Positions 26,918 to 39,490 of a stretch of DNA of 64,000 nucleotides are shown here, piece by piece. The DNA comes from Chinchilla lanigera. Lineage: Eukaryota; Chordata; Mammalia; Rodentia; Chinchillidae. The translations under genes were made by a program, and so were the position numbers. The stretch is taken from contig NW_004955417.1 of NCBI RefSeq assembly GCF_000276665.1, forward strand, positions 19,173,248 through 19,237,247. The letters run 5' to 3'. The notes beneath the pieces are model-generated. The model saw only the letters and a program-made list of their open reading frames with translations. It was not told the origin of the DNA and searched no databases. The first letter of the stretch is position 1. Each line of letters opens with the position of its first letter.

Positions 26918-26953
26918 ATATGATATATACACACATACGTGTGTGTATGTATA
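26918..26953. repeat. Alternating TA/CA-GT stretch with near-palindromic centre
   Basis: TATACACACATACGTGTGTG is followed by TATGTATA. Alternating purine-pyrimidine sequence pairs with its own reverse complement around TACGTG, giving potential for a cruciform or Z-DNA. Confidence 0.7.
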
Positions 26954-27738
26954 ACACCATCATATATATCATACTCAACCATATGCCTGGACCAAAATTC
27001 ATTAGAAATGTTCAGTTAAAATAAGAAAATTTGCTAGTGCAGGAAACAGAAAATGCAATAGAATACCTGGTACATTTATTTACTAACTGAATAAAAATAT
27101 CATTTAAGCAACTAATATTGACTAGCTTGCCATTTATTAAAACTTTACTCTTTGTAAAGGACTGAGGACTGATTTTCCAAACAGTCTTTGTGATAGCTGA
27201 AATGTAGAAAACTGTAAAAAAAATTATTAAGCTAGCAAGAGGAATAGCTATGACTTCATTTCACAAAACATGGATTTATCTTGAAACTGATCTCTTAACT
27301 ATCAGCCAGTAGAGCATAGTAGTAGCTTGGTGTCTACTTGTGAACAAGTCGTCTTTATAGTCACTTAGGGAAGCTTAGCACAGCAAAACTCAGCAATGTG
27401 GAGCTATGATAAAGAATGTGAACAGAAAAATAAAACAAGAATGAATTATTTTTGTATATTTTGTTGAGAAAGATGGGAATTACATATTTTATATTTAGAA
27501 ATATACTCATTCTAAATGGCCAAATTATTATTTAGTTTTAATTATAGTAAAGGAGCAAATTTCTGTTCTCTTGAAAATACAGAAATTTATGTAAAATGCA
27601 TTCTTAATAAAATTCAAATGTTCTGCAGACTCAGCACTTTGTAGTGGCATATCTTTGAATTTAGAGGACAAGTGGAATCTATTAAGTAATAGTTTTGTTT
27701 TTATAATTATTATAAAATAAAATGTCGGTTATAAACAG

Positions 27739-28423
27739 TGTGGGATTTGCAGTCCCACACACCTACATCGGGCAGGTATCGCTACTTACTGATTATGTTA
27801 TTATAGACAGCTAGGTCAGTTCGAAATATTATAGGCAATCAGACAGGGCTAGACAGTAGTCAGTACAAATATATTACAACTGTGGGTAGAGGTGCATTTG
27901 TTAAAGGCTAGCCATCAAGACAAAAGACAGAATGACTATACCTAAATACTTCCCCCTGAGCATGAACAGCAGAGACTGATATTCTAAATAGGTATTAGTC
28001 ACCTTAGGTGGGGGACCAAAACTTCTCTTTCAGGAGAAGTTTCTGCTCCTTACATGTACACTTGCTATGTGACTTGCCTCCCCATTTGATCCCCATTTAA
28101 TCAATATTACTGAAACAACTATACTAGTAATCTTACTGGTTGACCGTAGTTCTGTCCCACCTCACACCCACCTTGTGATTTCCCATTGGATCAATGTTAC
28201 CTAAGCAACTACATTTGCAATCTTTTACTACTTGATAATAGTTTTTCCCACCTCACCTCTGGTTTTGCCCTATAAAACTCCCTTGAGAAGGGGAAATCTT
28301 CAGCAACCCATTCAGGACTCATTCTGTCTCTTAGGCAGAAGCTTTCTTTACCCAACAAACAGCTTTCTTTCCCCCAGTAAATATTTCCTGCTCTTAATCT
28401 CCACTGTTCCTAAAATTCTTCAA
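27739..28423 (+). mobile_element. Possible ERV1-like solo LTR
   Basis: The segment has LTR-like architecture: a TG start followed by TGGGATTTGCAGTCCCACAC, two imperfect copies of a CCCATTT(A/GG)ATCAAT-TTAC block (near 28090 and 28182), a TATA-like CCCTATAAAACTCCC at about 28268, then AGGACTCATTCTGTCTC and a TTTCCCCCAGTAAATATTTCC near the end. It stops just left of an ID insertion. No flanking duplication was found, so the borders are uncertain. Confidence 0.45.
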
Positions 28424-28437
28424 TTTTAGAGAATATA

Positions 28438-28511
28438 GGGCCAGGGATACAGCTCAGTGGCACAAGCACCTACCTGGCAAGCACAAGGTCCTGAGTTTGA
28501 TTCTCCGTACC

Positions 28512-28536
<25 letters not shown>
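28438..28536 (+). mobile_element. ID SINE with long poly(A) tail
   Basis: The ID body starts GGGCCAGGGATACAGCTCAG and ends GATTCTCCGTACC with a pure A tail of about 26 bases. AGAGAATATA (28428-28437) and AGAGAATACA (28537-28546) flank it. Confidence 0.92.
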
Positions 28537-28542
<6 letters not shown>

Positions 28543-28614
28543 TACAAACTTCATGTATATGTCCCTTCTATTACTTGGATCATTTGGAGGTCCCATATCA
28601 CCCATATATCAGTG

Positions 28615-28745
28615 TTATCTTCAACAAGCTACTAAACCTTTCTGAATCTTTTTCTTAATTTGCAAAATAGTGTCTTCTCTTTGGAACTGTTGTGAAGATT
28701 TATCCATGAAGCATTTTATCCATGAGTGTTTTTAGGTGTACAGTA
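28615..28745 (+). mobile_element. MIR SINE remnant
   Basis: AAACCTTTCTGAATC, TTTCTTAATTTGCAAAATAG and GGAACTGTTGTGAAGATTTA follow the MIR core and 3' order ('cctctctgtgcctcag', 'ctcatctgtaaaatgg', 'gttgttgtgaggatta'). Confidence 0.65.
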
Positions 28746-29014
28746 TCATTTGTATATACACGCAGGGAAAAACCATGTTCAAGATTTCAGATCTCTTAAT
28801 ATTTTCAAAAGTAACAAATATTTTATATAACAAATAAAATTAGCTGCTTTAATGGTCAAATATGATATTCAGAGGTAATATAGTAATAATGGAAACAGCT
28901 GAGCAGTGGAAACCAATAAAATAGAACATCAATGTTGGAAGAAATCTTATCAGTCATTCAGTCCAAATTATCAGATGTATCATACATCTTTTTAGTTTGT
29001 TAACCTTCTTCATA

Positions 29015-29049
29015 GACTATACACACACAGACACACACACACACACACA
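29015..29049. repeat. (AC)n microsatellite
   Basis: ACACACAGACACACACACAC and its continuation form a short dinucleotide run. Confidence 0.93.
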
Positions 29050-30046
29050 ATGAAGCATGAAAGAATTATTGAAATAAGTCCAGAGAACATGTATTGTTCA
29101 AGGCACACACTGAATTATACTAGCAAACAAGTGCTCTTAATGTTGAGTATCCCAAGGCTTTTCTTTGATAATTTATTTTATCTATACAGAAATAATTTTA
29201 AATTGTAATCAGAAAAATAATGTGTGTGTTTGTGTCTCTGTCTGCTGTCTGCCTGTCTGGCTATATATTTGCAGACAGACTGGAAAAGGCAGATTGGACA
29301 GAACTACTTATCTAAATACAACTAAAGTAAGGAATCTCAGCACTGGTGGGTTAATATCTGTTATCAGCCTCATCACTGACCCTGGCAACATGATTATCAT
29401 AAATATTGTCCAGAACCCATACTATTCATCCACCTCCTTGTTGCAAATATCCATACCTTCATTAACTTGGCTACCATTTATTAGGTACAAAACACTGCAT
29501 TAGTTCCTGAGAAACCTACAGATGAAAATTCTACATCTCATAAACATAGATACAAATCAGATATTCATACTTTTGACTAAAATAATCTAGATATAAAGGT
29601 ATGGTTGAAAGAAATTTGAGACTCGTATTTTTCTTCTCTAGGTGTAGACGTAAAACTTACTTCAGTTTGTATCCTGAGTTGATAAGCATTTGAGTCTCTC
29701 CCTCTCGACCAAAAACCTCGGTATAAAAAGATTTTAATATTTTTTAAAGGAACTGATACATACACCAAACTAGGTCAAGCTTCCGTTGAAGTAATACAAT
29801 GAAAACTTTATGAAGTAGCCTCTCATCGACAAAGAACTAACACTGATCAATTTATCATCGCAATAATTAGCGATATAGGGGGTCAATGCTGATCTGTCCC
29901 TGTTCACATGAAATACCTGTCTGCAATCGACACAAGGGTGGGGCTTGAAAAATACTAGGCACTAGGCTACCAAGACTTCAAAATGAATGTTCACACGGAA
30001 GCAACGTAGAAATGATAAATACCCAGATTAACTCAAATATCCACTT

Positions 30047-30138
30047 GGGGCCCGGATGTAGCTCAGCGGCACAGCACCTGTGCCTGGCAAGCGCAAGGTC
30101 CTGAGTTCGATTCCCGATACCAAAAAAAAAAAAAAAAA
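30047..30138 (+). mobile_element. ID SINE
   Basis: GGGGCCCGGATGTAGCTCAG, then GCCTGGCAAGCGCAAGG, GAGTTCGATTCCCG and ATACC plus an A tail. Both internal pol III box sequences are well preserved. Confidence 0.93.
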
Positions 30139-30403
30139 GTCTCCATTTGACCTGAAATCATACCAGTTAATGAAAAGAGAAACATTTTTAACTATACAAG
30201 AGACTTTACAATCATCTCATTAAATCCAATGTTTTTCACGTGAGGTGACAGGTATAGAAAAGTTGAATGATTTGCAACACCAAACCTATAGCAAAATATA
30301 CTTTAAATGCTAATTAGAATAATAAGGAACACATATTCCAGCAGGATTTGAGATTTCATGGAAAGAAAGCAGGTTAAAATCCCTAGACATGAATAATTTA
30401 ATT

Positions 30404-30510
30404 TTTTTTTTTGTTTGTTTGTTTTTGTTTTTCTCCGGTACCAGGAACCGAACTCAGGACCTTGCGCTTGCCAGGCAGGCGCTTTTGCCGCTGAGCTAAA
30501 TCCCCAGCCC
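30404..30510 (-). mobile_element. ID SINE, young, with exact target duplication
   Basis: A minus-strand ID with a T-rich tail on the left carrying GTTTGTTT interruptions. The exact 13-bp duplication GAATAATTTAATT lies at 30391-30403 and 30511-30523. The body carries the same signature (GCGCCTGCCTGGCAAGCGC, GGTACCGGAGAAAAAC) as other young copies here. Confidence 0.95.
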
Positions 30511-31172
30511 GAATAATTTAATTATTAAATCTACATGGAAAAAGCAGTTTAATCTTATCATGCCTGTGTCCTCATCTCAAAGGCATTGCCAACTTAAGCG
30601 GAGCAATTGGAAAAGTAAAGTGTTTCTACTGGAGTGCAGTATTTGCGAACTGGAGTATACATATGCATAGTTTGGGGATGATTATACTCTCACTTTTAAT
30701 TTAAATCAATAGTTTAGTTTTACAATCCGATTAATACACTTTTCTTGCACATGCTCACCAAGTTTGTGCTGTTTTTCTTCTACACTCAAGTGGAGAAAAG
30801 CTCTTGGACCACCATGTGATAAAATATTCACGTTCCTCGTGTAGTCTAGACATGCCAGAAGCCGAGAAGTGTAGAATCATTCTAAATATTCTAAATTACT
30901 TAATAAGCTATAATTCCAATGGAAATATCCCATGTTACATTTAGAAAGCTTTTTACTTATACGTGCAAATTTTATTCATAGAGTCAAATTTTATAAAGCA
31001 CTTAGCTTTCCAAAAAAGCTATGTGAAAAATGTGTTTTGGATTGTCTTTTAAGGGAAAGTGTTTGAAAATTAATCACTTTGAATCTAAATGCAAAAGGAA
31101 CTGAAAAAAAGCATAACTTCCTTTCCTCTCAGCTTACTTGGGGGAGAAGTTAACTGTTTAAAGCCATGCTCA

Positions 31173-31270
31173 GGGGCTGGGGATTTAGCTCAGTGGCAAA
31201 GCGCCTGCCTGGCAAGCACAAGATCGTGAGTTCAGTTCCTGGTACCAGCGAAAAACCAAAAAAAAAAAAA
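31173..31270 (+). mobile_element. ID SINE, young, with exact target duplication
   Basis: GGGGCTGGGGATTTAGCTCA through GGTACCAGCGAAAAACC and a 13-A tail. TAAAGCCATGCTCA occurs at 31159-31172 and again at 31271-31284 without change. Confidence 0.96.
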
Positions 31271-33169
31271 TAAAGCCATGCTCAATGGCAAATATAAATA
31301 TAGTTTTAAAAGAGGATCATAAAACCCAACAAATACATCTATTTTCCAATTAGTTTTTCTACTTAATATAGCAAGGTAAGAATAAGTAATGCATTTAAAG
31401 GAAATATTTACAAATTAATTTACAAACAGACTCACATGATCTGTGTCAGTTAAAGAACACACAGGAACACAAACTAGTCGTGTCTGCAACTCACTTTGTA
31501 TTACCTCTAGGTCGAACAGTTTACCAAGCCATTAGTAACTAAGCTTAAAGCACAAAGGAAATGCCTGATAGTTTGTCCTTTGTTTTTTTTTTTTTAAAGG
31601 AACAAAACCCTAGTTGTAATGTACCTTTCTTAATAAGACTCTCACTAAAAATTTCCTAAAATTATTCACTTTCCCCAGATATGTCTGCATTTGATTCAAA
31701 TTACAAGACTCTTCGTACTTGTAATCCTATTTCATTTTTGATGTTACTTAATACAAACTGTATTGCTTAATAGTTTTTTACATAGCAGTCATTGTGAATA
31801 AATAAGTACAATTCATTTTTGAATAGCTTTTAGATATTCTTTACAGTTAATCAATGCCAGACTCCAATTAGAAATAACCATTAATGAAAGAAACTGTACA
31901 GAACTGGGATCATCATCATTCATTTGATGTAACACGGTGTTCCAAGCTAAGAAAGAGGCCTTGAAAAGCTTTGGGCTGGATGCTATGACTGGGTCACATG
32001 TGGCTTACCAAAAAAGTTATTGAAATTACAGCTTTGAAATATCTTACATTATATTTCATACATTTTTCATACTTAGACATTATAGGTATCCAGCATATTA
32101 AATAATATTCTGGCTTTAAATCATGAACTCCAAATTTTCTTTCAGGTTGCTTTGGACATGACATACATTAAAGAGCATAAACTTTCACCTAAATTCAATG
32201 GGAAGAAGAAAAGAGTCATAGGGACAAATCCATAGAAAGCTGCAATCACTGTTCTATGGTTGTCTTAATGCACTCACATTGCTGGGATTTTGATGTGTAT
32301 TATCTCTGATTTTCTTTATGAGCTAAAGAGTAGGTATTCATATTCTTATTTTGACAGTGAGGAATCTAGGACCCCCAAGCTATCGCCAGGGAGACCTGTG
32401 AAGTTGGCATTCACAGCCAGGGCCTCCTCAACGAATGTCACCCACTTACGTATTGTAGTAAACACCGACGTTTTGAGTCAGAGTGCATTTCCTAACATTC
32501 CCGCCTCTGTAAAGCACAACTGTTCTGATTAATAAACACGAAGGGAATAAGTAATCACTAGAGAATAAATACGGAGAGGGGAAAGTTCATTTCACTGAAC
32601 TGTATGTGTAATATTAGTAAATTAAAAATAAGGAAGCAAACATCATGGTACAGAGACAATGGAGTAATGCTTAAATGCACACATATACAATGGGAACATA
32701 CATTTCCTGTAATTTGGACTCTACCTCAATCTTTTAAATTTTAAGCAAAAATTTAAAACTCAAATGGTGACACAGAGTGAAATTGAAATAACAAATTCTA
32801 TCTTTGCCTCACAATCATTCTGTCATGTTTATTTATACTTTCAATTGCAAGAATATATAGTCAAATGAAGTTAGAGACTTGATCCAAAGCGAGCTGCTAC
32901 AATATCAAATCATTAAAAGTTTTCTCTAAAAATGGGTGTTAGCTTAGTTCTGTGTCAAAGGAAAACAAAACAAAATAAAATAAAATATTATTGAACTGTT
33001 GTATTTGTGTTATAGGAGATTGATGTGAAAATATCTTTAAAAATTAATAATACTGACAGTGAAACATTTATATTTTTGAAATTATTGTTTTGTGCCAAAG
33101 CAACTACATAGAATCATAAGTCATGTTTAAGTTTTTTAAAAGTTCATTAGGTAGAAAGTCCTGCAACTG

Positions 33170-33725
33170 AACCTCTGTGTTCAGTAAGCAGTGCCCGGCT
33201 ACTCTGCGATCCTTCTTCCTGTACCCTCACAAAGCTGAAGCCAGACTTGACAAGTTGATGCTTTCGCTAGCATTTCCTGAAGTTATGTTCTTCCTCCCTT
33301 CCCTGATTTTGTGTATGCTAGACTCAGTCTAATCTTCTTAGCTAATGTTTAATTGTCTTTGTTTTTTCCTTTTTGCCCTTTTGAGACAGGGTCTTCCTAT
33401 ACAGTTCAGCCTGGCCTTGAGCTCACTTTGTAGCCCAGGCTGGTCAAGAACTCTCAAGGATCCTCCTGCCTCAGCCTCGAGTGCTGGGATTACAGGCATG
33501 GGCCACCACATTCGGCCTGTGTAATTGTCTTTGAAGACTCAGCTCTGGGAGACTGTCGCTGAGTATTCACTCTCATTACCTCAGAACTGAGTAGATTAGG
33601 GTTTGCTCAAATGTGCTCCTCTTGTATCTGTGGCTCAACCTCGTCAAACAAGCTATTGCTTGGAATTTTCACTTAAATATCTTTTCCTCTACTGCTTGAG
33701 ATTGTTTATTTGTGTAACCTGCTAC
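33170..33725 (+). mobile_element. L2 LINE 3' remnant interrupted by a B1
   Basis: The flanks outside the B1 resemble the L2 3' region: TTTGAAGACTCAGCTCTGGG (L2: TTCAAGACTCAGCTCAAA), CTCAAATGTGCTCCTC and GATTGTTTATTTGTG. Divergence is high. Confidence 0.5.
33362..33521 (-). mobile_element. B1-type SINE with exact target duplication
   Basis: A minus-strand full-length B1. TAATTGTCTTTG at 33350-33361 recurs exactly at 33522-33533. Confidence 0.95.
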
Positions 33726-34179
33726 CCACTTCCCTGAGATTCGCATGTTTGGGCAATAAACGTAGATGCTCCAATTATATTCAGAAAAATAGAACCAGAA
33801 ATGCAGAGACGATGTTTTCCCTCTCTCCCTGTAATTGTAACAACTTACAATCGTTTCAAATACCAGGTGTTAAATATTTTGACAGTGTTGCTCTCCTTTT
33901 GGATTTCTTTTTTTTTGTCTCCCAAACAATCAATATGATTTAAGCAATTATCAATCATATCTGACAATTTCCTTAAATATAAATTGAGTTGCCACAAGTT
34001 GCCTTAAAAAGATAATGAAAATGAGAATATTTAGTTCAATTCACTTGAGATTGATGGCCTCTGTCCCAAGGGGGAAATGTAAAATATGACATGTCAAACA
34101 AAAGAAGGCATCTATCCAAAGGTAAACTCATCTATTCCAAAATCTATCTTAACCTGAGAAGAGATGTTTGCTTTGTCCC

Positions 34180-34620
34180 TAGTCCGTCGTATTTACGATG
34201 CCTTGTAAGTACAGATCTGCCCCTGAATTTATTCCTGACTCTGCCTTTGGTCATCCTCTTGCATGGAAGCACAAGTCATTGCTTTGTAACTTGTCAGTGC
34301 GTCATGATCTTACGGGTCCACCTCCTTTCCATCCCCATCATTATATATTCAGTGCAGGCCCACATGACCACCAGCCTCCACACCAATCTTCCTTTGTGAA
34401 AATCTGGGACAATTCCAAATTATTCTCCATACCTTTACAGGAGAGATGAATCTGAAATGCAAATCTGGTCCTGTCACTTCTCCATGTACGTAAGGCAGTT
34501 TTACTGTGGAACCGAGCAGATGCGCTGAAAGAATAGTTTCATATTTTCCTCCTATTTCCTTGGCACTTAATTCCTAAAGCTTTTCTATCTCTCCAGCATC
34601 ATGATCTCAGCTATTGTTAA
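34180..34620 (+). mobile_element. L2 LINE ORF2 3' remnant
   Basis: CCTCCACACCAATCTTCC, then TCTGAAATGCAAATCTGGTC followed by CTGTCACTTCTCC match the L2 consensus 'ctgaaatgcaaatctgatcatgtcactcccc'. The overlapping open frames (34091-34449) are accidental. Confidence 0.65.
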
Positions 34621-34984
34621 GAGAAAGACTCAGGTGTATATTATTTTTACTTTCTGATGTGAAGTAGAGATCATTAAACTTTATTAGTTATTTTATTAAT
34701 ATTCTTTAACTCAAAACAGCTACATTGTGATTTTTAAAGTCTTCGTCTGCAATTTACTCTCTGGAAAAGAGATCTGAAGTTCCTAAAAGCCAAGCTAAAA
34801 AGAAGAGTAAAGTGTTAACTACATACAGCTATTATTCTAAAAGCTATAAAAGACTTTCATTATACAACATAAAACTTTGGTATTTTGAGCAACCTGGTGA
34901 AGAATTGATTTAGGAAAAACAAAACAAAACATTGGAAATTTGGCCTCAAGTTTACAGTCAGATTCTAGACAACATGTTAATTCC

Positions 34985-35120
34985 CAATTATTCAACTAGT
35001 ATTTTTTGAGTGCTAGTAGAATGAATACTCTTGGAGTTGAGGATACATAGTCCTCACCCTGAAGCATCTCACAGGCAAGTGGGCAAAACTGACACATTAA
35101 CAAATACTGTGCTGTATGGT
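34985..35120 (+). mobile_element. L2 LINE 3'-end remnant
   Basis: TATTCAACTAGTATTTTTTG, AGTGCTAG and GGAGTTGAGGATACATAG follow the L2 'attcaacaaatatttattgagcacctac...ggggataca' order. Confidence 0.55.
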
Positions 35121-35344
35121 GGACTCAGGGGGGAGTCTTTCCTTAAAGTTCTGTGCACGTTACTCCTTGTTTGGAACGCTTCCCTCTTCTCCCCTATGTA
35201 CATGACCTTGGCCCGCAGAGAATGAGCTCCTCCAGGGATTCACTCTGAGCTTCCAACAGCCAGCTCCACACATTCTTAAACTCAATCACACGGGTGTCAC
35301 CCACACTTATTTTTTCTTTAATTTTAGTTAAAGGTAATCACTGC

Positions 35345-35640
35345 TAACAGATGAACTGTGCCTCGTGCTGCACTTGGCTCTAGGGACACAAGTTTTAAAA
35401 AGACAGCTACGGATCCAGACGTCAAGGAACCAACGGCACAGTACACAAAGCAGCAATGAAATATCAAACTATAGGAATATAAAAAATGTGCTATGTTCCT
35501 GGGGTGTTATACCACAGCATCAAGGTGTATTTGACAATACTTTTTTCATTATCTTGCAAAGTGTAAAAATGGCTCCACAGAACTTCTTGAATGAGGGTTT
35601 CATTTTAGACAGAGTTTCAAAAGAAATCAGGGTCAAACAA
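35345..35640 (+). mobile_element. L2 LINE 3'-end remnant
   Basis: TGCACTTGGCTCTAGGGACA, AAGACAGCTACGGATCC and GTCAAGGAACC fit the L2 'gcttggctctggggatacaaagatgaataagaca...ctcaaggagc' order. The 101-codon open frame across it (35365-35670) is accidental. Confidence 0.55.
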
Positions 35641-36407
35641 AAAAAAATAACCTGGGGAAACCTAACCTAAAATTTTGCTAATATGTAAATAATCAGTAAT
35701 ATCACAATTCCCAAGCAATGAACTGATTTACAAACATAAAAATGTATAGCCCCCTGTTGGAGAGGTCACCAGAGATATTTTTATTTTAAAGAAAGAACTA
35801 AAGTTAGAAATTGTCAATGAGTTTTCCAGTTAAATAATATTCCCTGAACAGCTACTGTTCTATGGACTTCATGGTAGTAAAGCAAGTAAGAGCTAAACTA
35901 TTCTGTAGTTCAGAAACAGGCAGAATTAAAAAAAAATAGTGTTTGGTGTCCTGAATAGATTAAAATGATACAAATCAACCATGTAATTCTGAGCAATAAT
36001 TTAGCCCAGGGCCCTGAGCATGAGGTGTAATACCACTGCACAGAATCCAAACCTGAGAAGCCAGTGCTTAAGCAATAAACATTCTATAAATTTTATGTTT
36101 AAAATACAAAATTTATTCTACAAGTAGGAAATTATAAAAGAACATTTTGGAACTAGATGATAAAAGTCTTAGGAGACATAGTACACTGGTCACACAAATC
36201 ACTTGGCAAACAACCTTACACAATTTTGGTGGATGGCAACTGCTGCATTTGGATAATACTCACTTTGCTGGTTTAGATAGTAATGATACAGACTGTAATA
36301 TGAGTGCAAAATGTAACATGCAGTCTGGTTTGTTCTGTCCCCAAAATACTCAAGAGAGATGGGTCAAAACAGGTTAAAGGGATTTAATTTAGTCATTAGG
36401 GTTGTGT

Positions 36408-36475
36408 GCAGGCGTGTGTACATACGTGCATATGTGTGCATATGTGTTTGTGTACCTGCACACATGCACACGTTT
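36408..36475. repeat. GT/CA-rich imperfect microsatellite
   Basis: GTGTGTACATACGTGCATAT, GTGTGCATATGTGTTTGTG and CACACATGCACACG make a mixed alternating purine-pyrimidine stretch. Confidence 0.85.
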
Positions 36476-37325
36476 GTTAACTTTCACTTGAAGAAATTAG
36501 AGAGCACAGATTCAGGTGAGAGCAATTTTTATTTCTGTAGACAGAGGCTCTGCACAGTTTTATAGATTATGCCAACCCCCAATCCAGGCTTTGAAGATAC
36601 TTTAAGCAAAACTGTTATTAAGCAATTCTCCATCTTTTCAGATTTTAGGTTAATAAATTTCATTAATCTACAGGCCACTAAATGATAATTGGAAGGAAAA
36701 AAACTCAGAGAATCCTGCATGCCTCTGAATATCAGACACCTAACGTCTCCTTTCGGTTTTGATGTTTAAAAAAGGTTAACCTAAAAGCCAGAGCTTATTA
36801 GTAAGTAGAAAAATTAATTTTCAACTTTATTACTGAAGAGGAAATTCTTCTGAAGTTTTCATTTCAAGCAGACTAGCAATATTGAGCAAAAGTGATAACT
36901 TCTTTAAAACTAATTCTATAAAAACGTTATTCACTCCATTCCTCCATACATAAAACATTCAATGCCCTAAAAGTTGCAGATTGCTAGTAATGACATAAGA
37001 GTAGAGGGCAGTAAGAAAAATGAATGATGATGAGGTATGGCATGTGCCTACTGTTTAATTTCTTTAGAGAGGCCAAGTTTGAACAACAAAGAAATGATGG
37101 ATGAATTCTGTAGACTGCACTACTCAATAAATATATGGAGGCCACCTTGAACTGTAAAATCTACTGTCACCGCAAAGATGGATTTTTTGAACTGACAAAG
37201 GTTCGTCACCTTAAGTGGGAAACTTGCTATTTTTTATAGCTACATATTCCTTCCTTTTCAAGGCTTGACTAGGGGTGGGACAAGCATTCATGAAATACTA
37301 CATCCTGTTCACAGCTAGGAACACC

Positions 37326-37396
37326 CCCAACACGAGACAGACATACTCATTACTTATATTCCCCAACAAGAGACAGACATACTCATTACTTGTATT
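37326..37396. repeat. 36-bp tandem duplication
   Basis: A unit beginning CCCAACACGAGACAGACATA (37326-37360) is repeated at 37362-37396 with two changes and one extra C between copies. Confidence 0.9.
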
Positions 37397-37992
37397 TTCC
37401 CTTCCACTCTAATTGCTTATCTTCCATTCCAAGATTGAAAACTTCTCTCTCTTCTTGGAAATCTATGTCTCCTAGACCTCGTCCTAATTTTGGAAACTTC
37501 CAATGTATTCGCTTTCCTTTCACATCCCTGGCTTTGCCTCCTTTTCTCCATTTCTTCATTTTATTACACAACCCCACTGAATCGTTTGAAAACTGATGAG
37601 TGTTCCCCAGAAGTAGAAGGAGAGAAAAGCAGCAGCTCAAAGAGGGAATGAAGGAGGAGTGAAGCCAAGAACATTCATATATTAATGAAGACTTTCTAGA
37701 AGTCTAGAAGAGCTGTGGAAACATGCCTACTGCATTTGGCACAGTTCTTTCCTATGGACTCCAGGCTGTGGACAGGAGATCCAAGCTGAAAATCAAGACC
37801 TCCTCGATAGCTTAGGAAATCAACTTATTAGATCTGGGTAATCGTAGCATTTTTATTGACTTATAGTAGTATGGAAAAGGAGAGCACGCAGTAGGAGAGA
37901 AAGGAACAAAGGCCACCTTACAAAGAAAAGGAAACCAGGAATGAACTGAGCTGACAGACAAAACATGCACTGTTCTTTTGGTTGTGGTTTCC

Positions 37993-38068
37993 TTTTTGGT
38001 GGTGCAGGAGATTGAACTAAGGGTCTCCTAAGCGGTAGACACGGGCTCTGAGCCACATCCTCGGCCCC
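37993..38068 (-). mobile_element. Old ID-like / tRNA-derived SINE
   Basis: On the minus strand GGGCCGAGGATGTGGCTCAG, GTCTACCGCTTAGGAG and AGTTCAATCTCC correspond to a diverged ID body. Confidence 0.6.
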
Positions 38069-38195
38069 CAAAACATGCTACTTAATGTGGGTCTCAGTCA
38101 ACAAAAGTTTGAAAGTTGATAATGGTATCTGTTCTTCATTAAAATACTAGTTTCTACACAAAGACAAAAAACGTAATCATGGTAACTGTTTCTTT

Positions 38196-38292
38196 TTTTT
38201 GTGTGTGTTTCCTTCCGGTACCAGGAATCGAACTCACGACCTTGCGCTTGCCAGGCAGGCGCTTTTGCCGCTGAGCTAAATCCCCAGCCCCA
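38196..38292 (-). mobile_element. ID SINE, young, with exact target duplication
   Basis: A minus-strand ID of the young subfamily. GTAACTGTTTCTTT at 38182-38195 is repeated exactly at 38293-38306. Confidence 0.95.
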
Positions 38293-38968
38293 GTAACTGT
38301 TTCTTTAACCCCTTGTTGGAACTATTAACTGAGATCCAACCATACTGCAGCATGAATGGAGAGGAGAGAAAAGTAGCTGTAATGCCAGTGAAATTCTTTC
38401 TTGACAGTACACACTGATCAGTTCAAAGGGAAGCCTGTGTGCGAGCAATGTTGCCACTGTTTATTTAGAAATAAACAGAGTAAGCTCAAATTCCAAGACG
38501 GCAAAATAACTCAGCATTGCAGACAGTGACCTGTCAAAGGCAGAACTGATTTACAATAGGGATGAAGAATGTGCATTTTATGCATTTTGTCAATTGTATG
38601 AGGTACAGTACACACTCTTGTGGGCAAAGACATTGAGGGACATATTTATTTCTAAGTTTCACTTGTAAAAAAAGGCATACCTGAATAATAATCATGACTT
38701 TTATTACAAATGCCTGCAGAAGCTATCCGATTAATTATTATCAATATTTGGATTTAGTGAGTTATAAAAGAGATGGTAAATTCTTTGGTGGTGATTTCTA
38801 TTTTGTTAGGGTGAATTACTTCTTTATTTTATAATCTCTATGACTTGTGATAGCATGGAATTTACCTACAAAGTTCCAGAAGCACATGCATGTGGCCTAG
38901 GAGCTATCTTGTTTCTCATTGGAGCACATGGGATAAAGTTGTCAGGGAACCGAAAGAGTTTTCAAATA

Positions 38969-39280
38969 CAGTGATACCTCAGCTCACAAATGCTTCTGTT
39001 TGTAAACAATGCAATTTGCAAACAAAAGCATTTGGCAAAATTTTGCTTCCACTGGTAAAGTCTGTACCAGGAGATAAACATGACTACAGCCATCTTCCCA
39101 CAAAATCATAAGACAAATTAAATTCATAAACAAAGCACCGCTATGTATAAAGTCCACACTACTTCCATTCGCTGCTAGAATAAATTCAGAGATTTTTCTG
39201 TTCTCCAGGATTCTTGAGAAGTCCACGCACTGTTAAGTGGTACTAAGGCGGAAAGTCCGTGAGATCAGAGGTACAAACCC
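38969..39280 (+). mobile_element. Possible Tigger-type DNA transposon remnant
   Basis: It starts CAGTGATACCTCAGCTCACA and continues with TTTGTAAACAATGCAATTTG and GCAAACAAAAGCATTTGGC, like Tigger elements with 'cagtgatacctcggttc' ends. A GATCAGAGGTACAAACC segment near 39270 may be the decayed far terminus. Confidence 0.45.
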
Positions 39281-39490
39281 AACATTATGACGCTGTCACA
39301 AAAAAAATTGGATAAACTAATGAAATAAGTTTACATTCTCCATTGATATTAAGTTTAAATAAGACCATAGTAAAAAACCTCTGGCATAATGCTTAGCATA
39401 TGATTGTGATTACATTTATTTTTAAGTAATTTACACAAACAGAGTTGAGATTTAATATTATCTTGGTTGACTTAGAAATGTGGAGTCCAG

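Noticed and set aside
28440..28645. Plus-strand open frame with a poly-lysine run
   Set aside because: The frame at 28457-28645 simply reads through an ID SINE and its poly(A) tail.
34091..34449. Overlapping 102- and 83-codon plus-strand frames
   Set aside because: They lie within an L2 remnant and follow its nucleotide consensus rather than any protein I recognise.
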